Assembly: GCA_020053185.1 (NCBI GenBank)
Contig: JAGVNP010000282.1
Location: 1-6,204 of the forward strand
Direction: 5' to 3'
Source of the DNA: Deltaproteobacteria bacterium
Lineage (GTDB): Bacteria > Desulfobacterota > Desulfomonilia > UBA1062
Length of the DNA: 6,204 bases
Every line of letters begins with the position of its first letter. The stretch's first letter is position 1. The notes under the pieces were generated by a model that was not told where the DNA came from, did not search any database, and saw nothing but the letters and a program-made list of their open reading frames with translations. Shown in pieces: positions 4,081-6,204 of this stretch. Made by a program: the position numbers and the translations under genes.

Positions 4081-5562
4081 AAGGTATATATAATCGGAAC
4101 AGGCCCTGGCGATCCGGAGCTGCTCACATTAAAGGCAGCACGCATTATTGGTGAGTGCGATGTTGTGGTCTATGATGACCTTATTCCGCATGCAATCCTG
4201 GCGCTTGCAAAACAAGATGCCAAAAAGGTCTATGTGGGAAAGCGCGGAGGAAAACCGCATATAAAACAGGATGAGATCAATAAAATCCTGATTGACCTTG
4301 CTCAAAAAGGACATAGCGTTGCCAGGCTCAAAGGCGGCGACCCATTTATATTCGGCAGAGGCGGCGAAGAAGCCTTATTCTTGAAAAAACACAATATTGA
4401 TTTTGAGGTCATTCCGGGCATTACATCAGCCATTGCTGCACCGACTGAGGCTGGCATTCCGGCTACACACCGCGGACTCGCCTCGTCGTTTTCGATCATC
4501 ACTGCACATGAAGACCCGACCAAGGATGAAACTTCACTTAACTGGTCTGTTATTGCAAGGCAAACAGGCACGCTTACCTTTCTCATGGGCGCATCAAAAA
4601 TTGCATCCATTGCAGAAAGTCTAATGAAACACGGCATGGACAAAAAAATGCCGTGCGCACTTATCGAGGATGCAACAAGCGGTGTAAGCAGGCACGTGAT
4701 CTCCACACTCAAAGATGTCGGGGCACTCAGTATCAAAAAGAAAATCAGCTCGCCATGCGTAATGCTTGTAGGCAAAGTGGCAAACTTAAGCAAAAAACTT
4801 TACAAATCAAAAGATCTAGCGCTTAAAGGTAAAACTATACTTATCACCCGGCCGCACCATCTGGCATGGGAGACCAGTCTGCTCTTTTCTGCTCTTGGCG
4901 CAAAGACATTTGTATATCCGCTGGTCGAGATCAAGCCGATCAAATTTCCTTTGCCAAAGATAGAAGGCTACAACATGTTTATCTTCACCTCACAGAATGC
5001 AGTCGATATTTTTATGGAAAAAATGATTGCGTCCAAGCTCGATGCCAGAGCCTTTGCAAATAAAGAGATCTGGGCAATCGGGCCAAAAACACAGAAAGCC
5101 CTTAAGCGATATGGGATCATTGCTGACGGAATGGCATCTGAGTTCAGAGCTGAAGGCATAGTAAAAAAATTAGCTTCAAAGAACCTGCGTGATATGAGAA
5201 TTTGTCTGCCGCGCGCACTTGAAGCAAGGCCATATCTGGTGGATGAGCTGACAGAAAAAGGTGCAAAAGTAGATGAGATATGGGTCTATGAAACAATCCT
5301 TCCGGGCCAGGCTGATGAAAATGAGTTTAGAGACATACTTGATAAGGTCAACACCGTGCTTTTCACCAGCCCTTCAGGTGTTAAGAATGCAGTTTCTCTT
5401 CTCAAGGACGATGCAAAAACTGTTTTTTCAGAAAAGATCACTGTAGCCATTGGCCCGGTGACTTCCGCTTGCATGGAAGAACTTGGCATGCACCCTACCC
5501 TTATTGCAAAAACATATACAGATGAGGGCATGATAGAAGCATTGAAAGGACTCCAAACGTGA
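4078..5562 (+). CDS. cobA-hemD: Fused uroporphyrinogen-III C-methyltransferase / uroporphyrinogen-III synthase
   Basis: Residues 1-240 are SUMT (CobA): GTGPGDPELLTLKAA (7-21) forms the start of the SAM site, YDDL (32-35), VGKRGG (53-58), RLKGGDPFIFGRGGEE (83-98) and PGITSAIAAPTEAGIP (113-128). It methylates uroporphyrinogen III at C2 and C7, giving precorrin-2. Residues 250-494 are HemD: GKTILITRP (251-259), TSQNAV (304-309), AIGPKT (333-338), a SEFRAEGIV segment (354-362), the second-half TSPSGV (430-435) and AIGPVT (457-462). This domain cyclises hydroxymethylbilane with D-ring inversion. Both domains look complete; such fusions are common in anaerobic bacteria. The soluble enzyme commits tetrapyrrole flux to siroheme, cobalamin and Ahb haem. 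The start is fixed by an upstream in-frame stop and by the motif position, although the Shine-Dalgarno is distant. The stop overlaps the ahbC start in GTGA, indicating a shared operon and coupled translation. Confidence 0.95.
   Translation: MKVYIIGTGPGDPELLTLKAARIIGECDVVVYDDLIPHAILALAKQDAKKVYVGKRGGKPHIKQDEINKILIDLAQKGHSVARLKGGDPFIFGRGGEEALFLKKHNIDFEVIPGITSAIAAPTEAGIPATHRGLASSFSIITAHEDPTKDETSLNWSVIARQTGTLTFLMGASKIASIAESLMKHGMDKKMPCALIEDATSGVSRHVISTLKDVGALSIKKKISSPCVMLVGKVANLSKKLYKSKDLALKGKTILITRPHHLAWETSLLFSALGAKTFVYPLVEIKPIKFPLPKIEGYNMFIFTSQNAVDIFMEKMIASKLDARAFANKEIWAIGPKTQKALKRYGIIADGMASEFRAEGIVKKLASKNLRDMRICLPRALEARPYLVDELTEKGAKVDEIWVYETILPGQADENEFRDILDKVNTVLFTSPSGVKNAVSLLKDDAKTVFSEKITVAIGPVTSACMEELGMHPTLIAKTYTDEGMIEALKGLQT
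5545..5561 (+). promoter_or_regulatory. Ribosome binding site and GTG start of ahbC inside the end of cobA-hemD
   Basis: AAAGGA (5545-5550) lies 8 bp before GTG (5559-5561), within the last codons of cobA-hemD. The GTG shares bases with the TGA stop (5560-5562). This fixes the ahbC start and indicates translational coupling. Confidence 0.75.
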
Positions 5563-6204
5563 TAGGCATCTCGAAACTTTATTGCGGCACGGTTGAGGCA
5601 TCTGATCCTCTCCGCTACGGAAGAAAATCAAAAGAGCTACCATCTCATCTTTTGCAATTTGCAGAAGATAAAAAACCCGTGGTTGTCTGGAATGTGACAA
5701 GCAAGTGCAATCTGCGCTGCGTGCATTGCTATGCAACTGCAAGCGATATAAAGCGCGAGATGGATACAAAGCAAGGACTCAATCTGATCAGCCAGCTCAA
5801 GGATTATGGCGCGCCTGTTGTCCTGTTCTCAGGCGGCGAGCCGCTTATCCGCGAGGATCTCCCTACCCTGATCGATGCTGCGGTAAAGGCTGAAATCCGT
5901 GCAGTGATTTCTTCAAACGGAACGCTTATTACCCGCGATACTGCCATGAAGCTCAAAGACTTAGGGCTATCATATATCGGCATTAGTCTGGATGGTATGG
6001 AAGCAGTCAATGACAAATTCCGCGGGGTAAACGGCGCTTTTTCAATGGCACTAAAAGGCATATATAATGCCATGAGCCAGGGCATAAAGGTGGGCCTGCG
6101 GTTTACTATCAATAAAGGGAATTATAAAGAGATTGAAGACATTTTTGACATGATGATGGTAGAGGGCATCCCGCGCATCTGTTTTTATCACCTGGTTTAC
6201 ACCG
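5559..6204 (+). CDS. ahbC: AhbC-type radical SAM haem-biosynthesis protein (Fe-coproporphyrin III synthase), 3' end outside the window
   Basis: The first 215 codons are present. The N-terminus (M)IGISKLYCGTVEASD followed by LRYGR matches what I recall of AhbC of sulfate reducers. The radical SAM cluster motif is C50xxxC54xxC57 with Tyr after the last Cys. SGGEP (91-95) binds the SAM amino group, and SSNGT and GISLDG follow in the expected partial TIM barrel. AhbC removes the C12 and C18 side-chain remnants from 12,18-didecarboxysiroheme to give Fe-coproporphyrin III. The C-terminal auxiliary-cluster cysteines would lie beyond the window. The related NirJ (haem d1) and AhbD are the alternatives, but the N-terminal motif and the context behind cobA-hemD favour AhbC. 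The start is GTG in a 4-bp overlap with the upstream stop, with AAAGGA 8 bp before it. Confidence 0.87.
   Translation, partial: MIGISKLYCGTVEASDPLRYGRKSKELPSHLLQFAEDKKPVVVWNVTSKCNLRCVHCYATASDIKREMDTKQGLNLISQLKDYGAPVVLFSGGEPLIREDLPTLIDAAVKAEIRAVISSNGTLITRDTAMKLKDLGLSYIGISLDGMEAVNDKFRGVNGAFSMALKGIYNAMSQGIKVGLRFTINKGNYKEIEDIFDMMMVEGIPRICFYHLVYT

Noticed and set aside
4071..4154. A 27-codon frame starting at the ATG 7 bp before cobA-hemD
   Set aside because: It overlaps the gene start in another frame, is 15 bp from the Shine-Dalgarno and has no leader-peptide signature such as residue runs; kept only as a finding about the start region.
4302..4793. A 163-codon minus-strand open frame within cobA-hemD
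   Set aside because: Antisense shadow of the SUMT domain; low-complexity composition and no motif or ribosome binding site.
5804..6112. A 102-codon minus-strand open frame within ahbC
   Set aside because: Antisense shadow of the radical SAM domain, without a recognisable family.

Overview
The window looks like chromosomal DNA of an anaerobic bacterium, most likely a Desulfobacterota (sulfate reducer or syntroph) or a Nitrospirota relative. Three things point that way: a fused uroporphyrinogen-III methyltransferase/synthase running straight into an AhbC-type radical SAM protein, which is the siroheme-dependent 'alternative haem' route of sulfate reducers and archaea; a nitroreductase with an N-terminal 2[4Fe-4S] ferredoxin domain; and an SCP2/SCPx-type thiolase. 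Lineage is inferred from gene content only.

Layout. On the minus strand, read right to left from about 3930 to 1: a promoter with an overlapping inverted repeat; an AbrB-type antitoxin and PIN-domain toxin overlapping by 4 bp; an NTF2/SnoaL-like protein whose ribosome binding site overlaps the toxin stop codon; an SCP2-type thiolase (GTG start, strong Shine-Dalgarno); a 127-bp MITE-like palindromic element; the ferredoxin-nitroreductase; and, behind its own good promoter, an AT-rich GIY-YIG/Mug113-type gene that runs off the left edge. On the plus strand, diverging from the antitoxin across a 214-bp spacer rich in short CCTTA-type repeats: cobA-hemD (4078-5562), then ahbC, which overlaps it by 4 bp and runs off the right edge.

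How the genes work together. CobA-HemD would close the tetrapyrrole ring (uroporphyrinogen III synthase) and methylate it to precorrin-2. AhbC acts two steps past siroheme, making Fe-coproporphyrin III, so the plus-strand pair is part of a haem operon. The minus-strand run of toxin-antitoxin, NTF2-like and thiolase genes is spaced like one operon. The nitroreductase may belong to it, but the MITE sits between it and the thiolase and even supplies its apparent ribosome binding site. The substrates of the thiolase, NTF2-like protein and nitroreductase cannot be read from the sequence.

I see no tRNA, rRNA, CRISPR array or intact transposase gene. Nothing here proves a new system. The most distinctive features are the MITE placed at a start codon, the thiolase/NTF2-like pair behind a toxin-antitoxin module, and the organised divergent control region.
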